Positions 25,090 through 36,556 of a stretch of 64,000 bases of DNA are shown here, piece by piece; the first letter of the stretch is position 1, and each line of letters begins with the position of its first letter. This stretch comes from Limonium bicolor. Its lineage: Eukaryota; Streptophyta; Magnoliopsida; Caryophyllales; Plumbaginaceae. The DNA is taken from contig CM041782.1 in NCBI GenBank assembly GCA_023374045.1, forward strand, positions 253,727,810 to 253,791,809, given 5' to 3'. Under the pieces are notes generated by a model. That model saw only the letters and a program-made list of their open reading frames with translations. It was not told the origin of the DNA and did no database searches. Both the position numbers and the translations under genes were made by a program.

Positions 25090-25575
25090 CTAGGAACCAA
25101 TCATATTAGGACATCTCCTCTTATTATGACCCTCCTGCTCAAATCTAGTACACCTAGTCCTCTTCTTCGTCTCCTTTAGATCCATCTCATTACGAATACA
25201 GGTTGACCTTGGTCTTCCCTTTCCTCGCACACGAGATGGATCGGGAAGAATGATGAGAAAGTCTGATGGAGGCCACGAGTGCTGATCACCAAATGGGACG
25301 AAGCCTCATTCGTACACATTGAGCTGCTTCTATCAAGTGTACCATGACCCCATAAGAATGGTATTGTCCATGTGTATGAAAGTAGCTGCTGCGCATGCAT
25401 GTGAGCATGGAATCATGAAATTCTGCATTTCTGGCAAGTACAATAACAATCTCTCATCTTAACGGTGTTTCGATTGCCACCCTTGAACCTATAAGCTGAT
25501 GATCTGTGGCTGTGGTGATTTCGAACAACTTTCTAGGCCCGTCGAACCACTGCATCACTTCCGACTTTTAATTGT
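25090..25575 (-). pseudogene. MULE transposase C-terminal fragment (SWIM plus zinc knuckle)
   Basis: On the minus strand, spread over frames, are SEVMQWFDGPRKLFEI, a SWIM zinc finger (CYCTCQK ... IPCSHACAAA), FVPFGDQHSWPP, PDPSRVRGKGRPRSTCIRNE, and a knuckle CTRFEQEGHNKRRCPN ending at a stop at 25090-25092. This order is typical of MuDR/MULE transposases and the related FAR1-type proteins. The knuckle has Phe where the second Cys is expected. Frameshifts and at least one stop break the frame, and the catalytic domain is absent. It lies 180 bp upstream (minus strand) of the PMD fragment, so both may belong to one element. Confidence 0.8.
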
Positions 25576-25579
25576 AAAA

Positions 25580-26610
25580 CTACGAAAAATGTTCACCAAA
25601 ATATCACATTTGAAAAAAAATTGTGGTTTTTTTAAAACAAAAATTACATGGAAGTGTCAAAATGGGTCAAAAAAATCGCATCAGGCCGGTAAGTTTTACC
25701 TAATCTACCAGAAACCGTATCGACCCAGCACGGTTTCTAGATTTTTTTTCCGGAAATCACACCGGTCAGATGCCCACGATTTCCGGGTTTTCTTTGGATA
25801 AGTCTACCCATCAATTGGCAAAGAAACCGCATCGCCCTAGTTAGGGCTTCTCATAGTAGGTTATTCGCCTTATTCGGTTAACCTCTTTCGGTTAATCGGA
25901 TCTTCAGTTTTATGAAATTCAATTCCATTACCATTCCATTTAGACCGGTTTACCGGATTCGGTTAACCGTTTAATTCGGTTTTCTAAAATTCACTTCCAT
26001 TACCATTTCGTTTAGACCAGTTAACCTTTAGTTCGGTTCGGTTTTATACGTTAACCTTGAAGTTGTATAATGTTTTTACTAATACGACCCATACCCTTAA
26101 TATTATAATACAACATTGATCATTCACCTAAATCATGAGTGACAATTCAAACAAATGTGACAAAAAATATAATAATATATATTCCCTCAATAACTAACAT
26201 TAATATTTTCATTTTTTCATGTTTATATAATCGGTTAACCGTTTTGGAAAATTCAACACCATTACCAAAACTGAAGCCTGTCAATTTACATGGTTCGATT
26301 AACCATACCTCAAGAACTGGTACGGTTAACTTTAGAACAAGTACGCTTCACTTCGGTTTCAGTTGGATACCGCAGTTTTTGAATTTTTTGGGAATCCCTA
26401 GCCCCAGTGCGGTTTCACCGCCTGAAGCCCAATTCATCACTTATCAATCTCATAAATATTCTCTCATTTTCTTAATATCTCCTTTAAATTCCTGAGGTTA
26501 AATTTTCAGCATTATTTTTTAAACTTTTCTACGTTAACAACATCTAATCACTAGATTATAACCATACATCAATTCAATCTTGTTTTAGGCATAGTGATTG
26601 TTACTAATTA
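25580..26610. repeat. Non-coding tract with GGTTAACC palindrome cluster
   Basis: No gene is seen. Between 25860 and 26350 there are repeated CGGTTAACC, TTCGGTTAA and GGTTAACCG motifs, some in paired blocks that share TTCCATTACCATT and TTTAGACC. The tract may be non-coding terminal sequence of the MULE or a separate small element; no boundaries are resolved. Confidence 0.5.
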
Positions 26611-29233
26611 TGTAACATCCCTCGTCTCAAATTCATGTACGGTCCCTGTAATTCACACTATATAAAATTAATATCAGTTAGCAGCAAAAATTAACCCTAC
26701 AAGATGTCACCATCGTTGCACACCTGATGTACAACAAGGCTACCATAAACTAAAAAAACGTTGTGCATGATTAGATATATTTACATCTATATTTACAATT
26801 TTTAATCCTATATTACATATGTAACCAAAATACATCTGTATCCCTCAATACGTATATAATCAAAATGAAGACACCTCTAAAAAATTACCAACAAACCTAG
26901 TCAACCCCGCTCTCGGCTTGCACGTCTTTATCTACACACTGTAAAACCATTGATTGGAGGGGGTCAGCCCAACCACTAAGTATGCTATTATGCAACCCTA
27001 GTACTCCTTTGGTTTACACTTAGATTACTTGGTCGAAGTTAACATGCAATCAAAATTATTTCATTCAAGATTTCAACCTAAGGCATGCATGTGTATATGG
27101 ATAAATATAGCCAAGTAAAAATCATCATATCATAAACTGAGATTGCATACATCATTCACAAGTAAGCTCAGATAAAACAATCATATAAAGTTTACACATA
27201 TCAGTCACAGGTAAGCTCAAATAATAATAAGCATATAAAGGTAAACAATTAACCAATCTTGAGCTTATGCTAGTGTTCAAGCCCTCAGGGAACCTGTGTC
27301 ACCAATCATGGAGTTTATGAGTTCATTTTGTTACCTCATTATATATATTGAATACATAAGCATATTGTAGTGGTAGCTTATATCTCATTATTCATTATCC
27401 AATAACCCTAATGTGTCATCATGGTTGAAGATGCACATCTTCCTGTTATAAGGTGGGGTACCTACAGGCAGTAGCCCGCACCAAACGAGGTGACCCGGCC
27501 AAAGTCCCATTAGGACCATTTGGACTTCCAACCCGTAGATGAACATGTTATAACATTCACTCGTGTACACAACGTGCGACCAAGTTCACACCTGGACTTC
27601 TCACATAAAATAATAAAACCCACCATTTAATAATGGTCATCATCTTGGTTACTTAAGGAATGTACTTAGGTATTTTATCTCATGAATACTTGATTCATTA
27701 ATCTCTTCCCGTTTAATAATGGCCTTTCATTTCTCTGCCTAAGTAAATATAATTAGGTATTGTATACAGTGGATATTAGATCCAATGTTTAACTTGTCTT
27801 TCTTGATTATCATAGTCATAAGTTTTCTTCATACCATATGGTATATAGTATTACTTGTTTTATGTAAGTTTACATAAATGTATGAGACACAAAATAACAT
27901 AGCATTCCAACATTGTAACACATCACATGCGAGTACAATCATATAGTTGAATAAATATACATATCTTCTTGTCTACAAACAATCACACAAACCCAAGGCA
28001 ATTCTAGGGGCATTCAGGAGTCACAATAACATACCTTATAATTCTAACTCTAAAAGTATGCCCTGGCCCGAGCAGTTATTACTCAAATCCTAGATTGGAA
28101 AGGAAAGATAATTATTAATTTATCATATCCTTTGTTTCAATGCATTTTATTCATTTTACTTGCCAGTTCCACCAAATAAATTTAAAAAGAATTACCAAAT
28201 ACTCTTAATGAAATCCTTCGAAGGATATTCTAGTTAGGTTGGGTTGGTTTCAATAATTACATTAGCATTAACTAACATCCAAACATATACTGAATTCACT
28301 TAAATTTACCTTAGTTAATCTCTCGTTAGGTATTTGCAGCTTCTCCTTGAGAAATTATACCAAGATATAGTTCTTATATTCTCATAACCTTATTCCTAAC
28401 TAACATGTAAATTAGGCCCAATTGGCCCAGTCCACTTCTCACTTTAATTAGATTTCCTTTCCTTCCTAAGTTAGATCTATTTTTCATCCATTTATTATCA
28501 TTACTTTAACTATCATTTATTCCTAAGTAAACTAAGGTTTAGTTTACTACATTGGCCCAATACTGCTATTGACAGCCCATTTAATTTAATTCTCTTATTT
28601 AACCAGTTTATTATTACTTGGGGCTAATTTTAATGGGCTTCTCTTCAAGCCCAATTGAGTTCTACTACTACCTAGTCATTGTCTCTATTTAATTACATCT
28701 TTATTATCTGAGTTGTACGTAACTAATTTTCATTCTCTGATTTGGTCCAATTAATTCTCATTGTCTAGGTTGGGCCAACTCCAAGCCCATTATTGAATAT
28801 GGGTCAAACCCCTTGGTCAAAGATCTAATATGTTCGGTCAAAGGTCAATGGTGCTAGGATTTTGGTCGATGGTCAACACAGTCCAAAGTCTTTGTCAATG
28901 GGTCCAATAGGTCCATCTATGGATCTGGGCCTCCGGTATGAGATTGGGTCCAATTCGAGTTCAGGTTTTGGGCCTGATTTGGGTCAAATTCTTAATTGGG
29001 CTCTATGTAGCCTTTCTGGATCTGGCCCATTTAAAGTTTGGGATTAATAATAAAACTACCCTAAAGTTACTCTATACATATAATATATATTATACATCAT
29101 TAAATGATACATTACATCATATAACATAAGAACATATAAAATAAGAATTACAATGACTTTATATTACATTAGTTAATTTGAAGCCCCCTTAATTTCTTCT
29201 TTTATCCTATTTTTGCCCTCAATCTTCTCAATT
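26611..29233. repeat. Probable LTR-type repeat, left of the CACTA insertion
   Basis: The sequence starts TGTAACATCCCTCGTCTC, like the TGTAACAYCCC end of Tekay/Reina-type LTRs, but I find no adjoining PBS or PPT. It continues AT-rich without coding signal, with GGGCC/TGGGTC-rich text at 28740-29040. It seems to resume after the CACTA element at 33660. The far end is not resolved. Confidence 0.35.
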
Positions 29234-29259
29234 CACTACTGGAAAAAAAAAGAATAAGC

Positions 29260-29500
29260 AACGCCCCTTTAACAACAGTTATATTGTAAATCGTTTTTTA
29301 TCATAGGCCGGACATCTTAAACAACGCTTTGTTTACAAAGCGTTGTTTTTGTTATCACGCCCAAAGTCAAAAACAACGCTTTGCTACAAAGCGTTCTTTA
29401 AAGAGACATGTATAAAAAACGCTTGAGAAAGGAAGCGTTTTTTATGTGTTTGGGCGCGATAACATAAAAAACGCTTCATTTAAGAAGCGTTTTTTATGTT
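29260..29500. repeat. CACTA left subterminal repeats (AACGCTT hairpins)
   Basis: Four short palindromes in a row, for example ACAACGCTTTG/CAAAGCGTTGT and CATAAAAAACGCTTC/GAAGCGTTTTTTATG. In En/Spm such subterminal motifs bind the TNPA protein; these would be the equivalent sites. Confidence 0.8.
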
Positions 29501-29529
29501 ACCTCAATTAATACACTCTTTTCGCCCTC

Positions 29530-29960
29530 CCGCCCCGTCTTCTCATCAATCAAATCGCGACTGTTCCCCTACCACTCTCTATAAACGCTCTCCGTAAACA
29601 CGCTAAGCTCTCTAGCTTCTCAATCCAAACCATCCCAGAATTAAATTCATTTCGATTCTGCCGCGGCGCGCCTCTTCTCTTCCCTTTTCTTCCAATATCT
29701 GCGCTCGCCATCTTCATCAATATTCTAGCTTCTAACATTCTCTGCAACCTGGCGGCCAAACTGTTGATGCGTGCATCGATATCAATCGTCGGCGCCTCGA
29801 GCTCTCTCGCTATCGGTAATATTGAGCTACGAACACATATATGCCTATCGATCCTTATTTTTCATATATATACTCTTCGGTAATTAATTTTGATTTTGCA
29901 AATCGCATGAACAGGGAACATACATGCCCTGTCGCACGCACGGAGGCTCCTCTAGATTAC
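29530..29960 (+). other. Possible captured gene 5' end (exon-like)
   Basis: A CT-rich leader-like stretch leads to an ATG at 29767 that opens a short frame to 29815, followed by GGTAAT resembling a splice donor. An AACAG acceptor-like site lies near 29914, after which the frame closes quickly. No family is recognisable. It may be a host gene fragment acquired by the CACTA element, or the element's own promoter and leader. Confidence 0.3.
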
Positions 29961-30077
29961 AACCATAACTAGCGAAAGGAACAACATACATGCGCGCTAG
30001 ATCTGTCGGCTCTATTCTTGTGCTTATGAGGTAATTTTACAAACCGAACTTCTTAATCCGGAAAATACATGCTCTGT

Positions 30078-30302
30078 TTGTTTGGGATTAAGGCGTGAAA
30101 TATATTGTTTGGGATTAAGGCGTATGTTTGTTTGGGATTAAGGCGTGAAATATATTGTGTGTGTATTGTTTGGGAATAATTTTGCATGCAAACCAAACTG
30201 TGGCATGCGCATTTGTTGTTAACCTATGTGTGCTTGCAAACCAAACTTGTTAATCAGGAACATATATACTCTAGCTATTTGTCTGGGATTAAAGGCGTGA
30301 AT
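30078..30302. repeat. TTTGGGATTAAGGCGTG short repeats
   Basis: Four copies of a TTTGGGATTAAGGCGT-like unit, three of them within 70 bp, alternating with GAAATATATTG. They are inside the CACTA element and non-coding. Confidence 0.7.
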
Positions 30303-31143
30303 AAAGTGTACGTGTGTTTGGGAATAATTTTGCATGCAGACCAATGGACTTGCGCGCTGGTTTTTACTATGTGCTGATTGTTGTTAATCAGGCGCGCATA
30401 TTGTTGTACTATATATGTGCTGATTTTTACTTGCTGGTACAATTAATGGACTTGTGAATTAATGTGTAATATAATGCGTTTCAGCATGCATACAAATATA
30501 GTATATATGGCGAAATTAATTTGGTTAGATGATTATAGGGTGTATTAATTAATTTTATATATATATTATAGTATAACCCAGGGTGCAAATATTAGATGAC
30601 CATGGGATGTATTAATTAGTTACAAAGACATAGCATTACGGCAGCTTGCCTGACTTCCCCTTCCCCATATTGCTTTTGCCTTAACATCCACCCAGAAGTT
30701 TATCTACGTTTGTACCAATACCAACATCAAAAACTTTTAAGTTCCTTCACATTCTTCTCAGATTTGTTATCCGGTCAAGCTAGGCATTCCAATTAACCCT
30801 CTAATGTTTTGGAAATCTATATGACCACCATTGGCCATATTAGACACCTCTAGCTACTTACAGCTTCTTAAATTCTTGTAGTTATTATTTTAGTATCCCT
30901 TTACATTTTTTGGCTAGCGCCTATGACCTTCGATCGTCACCTATAATAAAAAAAATTGAACTCGGACGGGCCCACCAACTTTATTTTCCTTCATAACCTT
31001 TCTTCTCTCCTTTTCGATTCCTTTAGTCACCTCTGACTAGTATATATGTTGTGGAAGCTTTAGTAGATCGAACAATCAGAACTGGACAGCACTGAAACAT
31101 CACAGAGAAAATCGGATAAAATGTCAGACGAATTGGCTGATGG

Positions 31144-32776
31144 AGACGGTTGCTGCCTCTGTTGAAGATGAAAGTACCAACGATCATGATGATTCTTCTA
31201 CTGATACAAAAGAGACAGAAGAAGAAAAACATGGTACAAAAGAGATAGAGGCAGATACAGATGAAAGGATGAATGAGAACTAAGAAACAGAGAGGTTGAA
31301 GAAATTGGCTAAAAAGTTAAGTGAGGCTGCCACGAAGTAGAGTCCGGTGGCGATTAACGAATTACCGGCCCATTTCATGACCTTGAATGAAGAAAACGGT
31401 TTTCTAGAATAGTTAAATGAGGAGGATATGAGGAAACTTAGTCGATTATATGGTGGCATGGGGGACTATATGAAGATAAAGTGGTACCAAATTGCCCGGT
31501 TGATGAGTTTCATGTCTTATGGATGGAGATGGAGAAGCTAGGCACTTCTCCATATCCAGTTTCGATTGGATTCACATCTTCTTTCAGTTTTGAACATCGA
31601 TAGGTCTGAGAAATCTTTAAACACTAGGACATGAGTGTCTGTAGATTGCATGTAGTCATTTGGAATACTAGCCACACACTGTTGATGTGGAGTGCATCGT
31701 TTCTTTTAAAAAAAACTAGATGAAGGTCCCTTGGCAATTAAAAAGATTGAGAGATTCCCCTAAGTATGATTCCCCCTGAGTTTGCATGTTAAGGGACTTT
31801 AACAACTGATAGCAATATGGCAGTTTTTATGCACAATAAGTGACAGCTTTTATGTTATACTGTAACCTTAGTAGAAAACTTTCCACATGGTTAAAGTATA
31901 ACATAAAAGCTGTCATTTATTGTGCATAAAAGCTGTCACTTATTGCTATCATTTGTTTCTTGATAGCAATAAGTGACAGCTTTTATGCACAATAAGTGAC
32001 AGCTTTTATGTTATACTATAACCATAGTAGAAAGTTTTCTACTAAGGTTACAGTATAACATAAAAGCTATCACTTATTGTGCATAAAAACTGTCACTTAT
32101 TGCCATCATTTGTTAAAGTCGCTTAACATGCAAACTCAGGGGGAATCATACTTAGGGGGAATCTCTCAATCTTTTTAATTGCCAAGGGACCTTCATCTAG
32201 TTTTTTTTAAAAGATACGATGCACCCCACATCAACAGTGTGTGGAATGTATTCCAATTGACTGCATTCAATCTACAGACATTCATGTCCAAGTGTTTGAA
32301 GATTCTCAGACCTATTGATGTTCAAAACTGAAAGAAGATGCGAATCCAATCAAAACTGAAGATGAAGAAGTGTCTAGCTTCTCCACCTCCGTTTCCATCC
32401 ATAAGTCATGAAACTCATCAACCGGGCGATCTGGTACCACTTTATCTTCATATAGTCCCCCATGCCACCATATAATCGACTAAGGTTCCTCTTATCCTCC
32501 TCATACAACTATTCTAGAAAACCATTTTCTTTATTCAAGGTCATGAAGTGGGCCAGTAATTCGTTAATCTCCACTGGACTCCACTTCTTGGCAGCCTCAC
32601 TTAACTTTTTAGCCAATTTCTTCAACCGCTCTGTTTCTGAGTTCTCATTCATCCTTTCATCTGTATCTGCTTTTGTCTCTTTTGTATCATGTTTTTCTTC
32701 TTCTGTCTCTTTTGTATCAGTAGAAGAATCATCATGATCGTCGGTACTTCCATCTTTAACAGAGGTAACAACTGTC
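31144..32776. repeat. Large inverted repeat inside CACTA (arms about 810 bp)
   Basis: The left arm (about 31144-31955) and right arm (about 31957-32776) are reverse complements with roughly 8-10% mismatch by eye and almost no spacer. The right arm, read on the minus strand, keeps the better reading frame: a Lys/Glu/Asp-rich segment (STDTKETEEEKHDTKET) followed by KWSPVEINELLAHFMTL and YGGMGDYMKIKWYQIARL, broken by a stop near the middle. I do not recognise the family; it looks like a captured host gene fragment. A transcript across it would fold into a long double-stranded hairpin. Confidence 0.88.
31808..32108. repeat. Twin foldbacks at the centre of the inverted repeat
   Basis: Two palindromic units (31808-31951 and 31961-32108) each begin TGATAGCAAT and end ATTGC(T/C)ATCA. 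Each holds two direct and two inverted copies of AATAAGTGACAGCTTTTATG, giving the order ++--++-- overall. The first copy in unit one is damaged here (31811-31831) but fuller in the duplicate at 56860. Confidence 0.85.
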
Positions 32777-33334
32777 TTAGCGAGTTCAAAATTTCTGCTT
32801 AGGTACGTATTATAAGTACTTTTGTGTTTGAATTGGTGATTTTAACTATTTGCACATGTTAGGATAAGTTTAAATGGTGTACTTAATTGCTTTTATAATT
32901 CTCGCATGCAGCTTGTTGATTTCTTCTCAATACTTATTCACAAGCAGATCTCAAGTTTGTCAATAAGGAGAGGGCGCACACATGTGTTGAAAGCACTAAA
33001 TTGATCAGAAGTAGTCATGAGTCATCTATATTTTCTTTTTTCAAATGGTTGTATTGTACATGTTATGATCGAACTTGAACCATTTTTAGTAGTTTGGTTA
33101 ACGAGCTAGTTACAAATGTTGTAGTTGATCGATACTACACTTAAGCCTATGTGCGCTGGTATAATATTAATGCAAACAAAGTACTGTTGTTGATCTATTA
33201 ATTAAAATTCACTAGTTTGGTTGATCTGGTATATATAATGCAAACAGGTTTTGAATGATTTTGTGATTTTAATTTTGTGTTATGCGCAGGTAATAAATTG
33301 TATAAAAAATAAAAATAAAAAAAAAGGACCATAT

Positions 33335-33645
33335 AAGAAACACTTATATGTATAAGTGTTTCTTATACTCTTGCGCCAAATGTCATAAAGAACGCTTATC
33401 TTGATAAACTTTTTTATAGTCAGACATAAAGAACGCTTCAAGGTGAAAGCGTTCTTTATGCCTCGTAGATTCCCGCCACCTTACGCACTTTAAAAAACGC
33501 TTTAGCGATAAGCGTTCTTTTAAATTAATGTATAAATAACGCTTACAACACGTTCTTTAAGAGGCTCGACCATTTGCGTCGTCGGCATAAAAAACGGTTA
33601 TAAAACGTTCCAAAAGACAAATAAAAACGTTGTTTATTCCGTTTT
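33335..33645. repeat. CACTA right subterminal repeats
   Basis: Several short palindromes including AAGAAACACTTATA/TATAAGTGTTTCTT and CATAAAGAACGCTTC/GAAAGCGTTCTTTATG. They mirror the left-end array in motif (AACGCTT) and position. Confidence 0.8.
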
Positions 33646-33659
33646 TTCCAGCAGTGATT

Positions 33660-34984
33660 TCAGATTACCCCCAACTTTCACCAATTTTTTAAATTGACCT
33701 AAAATTTCACCGAATTTACAATTTTGCCCCTCTACTTTTACGTAAACCCTAATTTACATTATAACCCTTTCATTTTCTTAATTTTTGATTTTCCCTCTCA
33801 ATTTTCAAAACCCTAATATTCTAAATTGCCCGCAAACTCATAACCTAACACTATAATTTCAGTTTTATAGTTTATCCCCAACCCAATCCTAAAATTCAAA
33901 TTGCTCTAACCCTAATTTTCGGATAACCAAAAAACACCAAATCACTCACTAAAACTCAACTTCAAACCCAAATTTTCGGATCTACTTACACGATAACTCA
34001 ATTCTCGAACTTAAATCAGAAGAAAAGACATAAATCAACATTATCTAAAAACATTAAATGTTGGTCGATTGGTACTCCTCAGCACGTCCCCGACATGTCC
34101 TAGACGTGTCGTGCTGTGTTGGCTAGGATTGATTTAGGTAGACTACTGTATGTACTTCAAACTGGAATCTCTTATCCGATTGAGAATTAAGACACAAGTA
34201 ATTTACTCAATCTCCTTCTCGCCCCTCCTACGAACTTGGGACAGTTTAGGACTTCACCAAGCCCTCTCTCCCCAGACCGATCCTATCGGTCTCTAGTCTC
34301 CCAACAGTCCCCGACTAGCCTACAACAACCCTTTGTTGTCACTTAACAAAGTTCTTTGTGTGTCCCTACCACTCGCTCATACCGCCGCTCGTTTACAGGA
34401 CTTAAATACTCACAAAGCAAACTGAAAACTCTAAGTACAAGCCTAAGCTCTAGAAATATTAAGCACAGTTTCAGCCAAATACGACCCTACGACACACACG
34501 TTTCAATTTGAAGCTGGGTTATCTTTATGGCCAATGTTGATTCCTTCTCATTAGTGGACCCAAAGCTTGTTGTTAAGATCTCTCAAGTCCACACTTCATA
34601 GTGGCTTAACCATTATTGCGCCAGAATGGGGGACCACAAACAGGAATCTCTATTCAGAAGACATAACAGAAAAAGCTTAAAGCGGCAACACTTTTTCTGC
34701 ATTGTCGTTTGTCTACTTCTTCTTCTTCCTTGTCTCCCATGCGTCTAAAAAATTAATCTTGGAAGATAAAATTGTGCAGGTTAACGTTGCTAAGCATATG
34801 GACAATGTGTCTGACTTCAACATTTTATTTGGGTGTATTTCCGAGTGAGTATCTTTGTTGTCTGTCATTGAGCCTCGCTTGGAGCTACGTGGATAGGTGC
34901 CTGACTGTTGGGCACCAGTCAGAAAGGTAGATCCCGCTTATTTACTGAAACACTTAAATAAATACATCAAACCGTAAGGATTGT
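33660..34984. repeat. Unassigned repeat-like sequence right of CACTA
   Basis: No gene is seen. The first 400 bp is rich in CCCTAA- and CCCAA-type phrases and probably continues the LTR-like repeat interrupted by the CACTA element. The remainder (34080-34980) has no recognisable protein, PBS or terminal motif. Confidence 0.3.
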
Positions 34985-36535
34985 TGCTATCATCAAAACC
35001 TAAATTTTAACCTATGATAAAGGATGACATTTTGAGCATAATGGCTTTGGAATTTTGATTTTTCGAATTTCCAATAATTTTCTAGTATTTTCTAAATGAA
35101 TCTGATGAGAAATTGAATTTAAAAATATTCCAATATCCAAAACTTCGATTCACCTTGGTAAAATCAAAAATATATTCCTTTACATATATTTAAAATTTTA
35201 TAGTCAAATTTTTGGAAGCCCTCGAGCTAAAACATCGATAAATCTCGGTTTTTATCGGATTTTTTCTATCTTTAGTGAGGCCTACTTAAGTGACCTTAAA
35301 TCTTGATCAAAGTAGATCTCCAAGAACCCCAAGCAATAAGAATAGCTAGCCGGCACAAGTCTCCCACGTTTCACACATCCAAGAACCGAAATCTTACCGA
35401 AATTCACCGAAATCACCACCTAAACACACTTTTCATCTCCCAACACATCAACTACCATCAAACACCAGCCAAACCACCACCAAAACGTGAAGAACATCCA
35501 CATTGACCAATATTCAGAAGCTCGGGACAAACTCAATCCGGGACCGACCTCAACGAAGCACTGAAAGTCTTTCGATGTGAAGGATCTAAATCTTGAAGGT
35601 AAAACAGGTTGAAAAACTTTATTCGTTGGATTTCCCACAATCATTTGTTTTTTGTGAAATTTTTAGTGCCATTTGACCTTTTACAGATTCGAATTGACTT
35701 TGTGTAAGCTTCTGTCTAGTAAATGTTAACTAAGTTCGTGTAATTTTGACTTCAAATTGAATTCATTCAAATACTAACGTGTTCAGAATCTTTCAGGCTA
35801 CGTACCCATAAATGTTAAGCCAAAAACACCGTGGGAACAACGCAACGCCGCCATCCGAGGGCGGTCCGCACCCACGGACGCCATGTCCGGGGTCCGGAAC
35901 GCCTGTCCGTAAGCACGGACGCTCTGGACGGTGGGGATTTCAAAATTCCAAAATTAGGGTTTTTCAAAACTATGTCCGGGCCCACGGACATCCTGTTCGT
36001 GGCCCCGGACCTTTCAAAATTTTATTTTCTTTTCAATTCGACTTTCTGTATAACAAGATTAACTAGGGTCCGTGGGTTCGGACATTAGGTCCGCGGCCAC
36101 GGAGGGAATCAAAATTCGACCAAATTCTGCCTCTGAAACCCTAGTTTAGGTAATTTCACTTTCCACTTTTAATTTTAGACAAAAAATGTAAATACACAAA
36201 AAAACAGAAACATGTGCACTTAGGTTAAACGACCTCGTAATAAGCCGTAAATGACATAAGTAGGGGAAAAACGACCTAGGAGGGGTAATGAATGTAATTT
36301 GAACCTTAACTAAGTCGAATACCAAGCCCCCGAACCCGAACTCTCCTTTCTAAATTTAATCTAGGTTAAAATTAAGTGGCGACTCTAATTAGGTTCTAGT
36401 GAGCTAACTTAGGACTTACTAATTATTGTTTTATGACATAGTTATTAAGCTTAGTTTATAAGTGGACCTAGAACCCAACCAGATCCTAATCAACTTGAAC
36501 CAACATAGGATAAGGTTCAAAAATCAAGGCTCACA
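34985..36535 (+). mobile_element. Tat-like LTR of mini-gag element 1 (about 1.55 kb)
   Basis: The right end is firm: it ends GGCTCACA, then GAA and a tRNA-Arg-type PBS. The left end is inferred from TGCTATCATCAAAACC, which resembles the TGTTATACCCAAAATTTT start of the related LTR at 39010. It contains a GTCCG array (35866-36105). Confidence 0.6.
35866..36105. repeat. GTCCG/CACGGAC stem-loop array in Tat-like LTR
   Basis: Repeated GTCCG...CACGGAC inverted pairs (for example ATGTCCGGGCCCACGGACAT) stand out as GC-rich in an AT-rich LTR. The design resembles the arrays in the Tekay-like LTRs although the flanking sequences are unrelated. Confidence 0.75.
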
Positions 36536-36538
36536 GAA

Positions 36539-36556
36539 TGGCGACTCTACTGGGGA
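36539..36556 (+). promoter_or_regulatory. Primer binding site, tRNA-Arg type
   Basis: TGGCGACTCTACTGGGGA matches the complement of a plant tRNA-Arg 3' end (TGGCGACTCCACTGGGG) with one mismatch. It sits three bases after the LTR, as in the Tat/Ogre element at 2759-2775. Confidence 0.85.

Larger units (their letters stand above)
29234..33656 (+). mobile_element. Non-autonomous CACTA (En/Spm) transposon, 4,423 bp
   Basis: It begins CACTACTGGAAAAAAA and ends TTTTTTCCAGCAGTG, giving matching CACTA-type terminal inverted repeats, and is flanked by a 3-bp ATT duplication (29231-29233 and 33657-33659). Both ends carry subterminal hairpin arrays built on AACGCTT. No TNP2-type transposase or TNPA-like ORF is present, so it would need transposase in trans. 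The interior holds a gene-like 5' segment (29530-29960), short tandem repeats (30078-30302) and a very large inverted repeat (31144-32776). The same element is at 54278-58701. Confidence 0.92.

Noticed and set aside
35303..35644. Pro/His-rich ORFs on both strands near the LTR
   Set aside because: The reading frame is not preserved between copies A and B, and no domain is seen.
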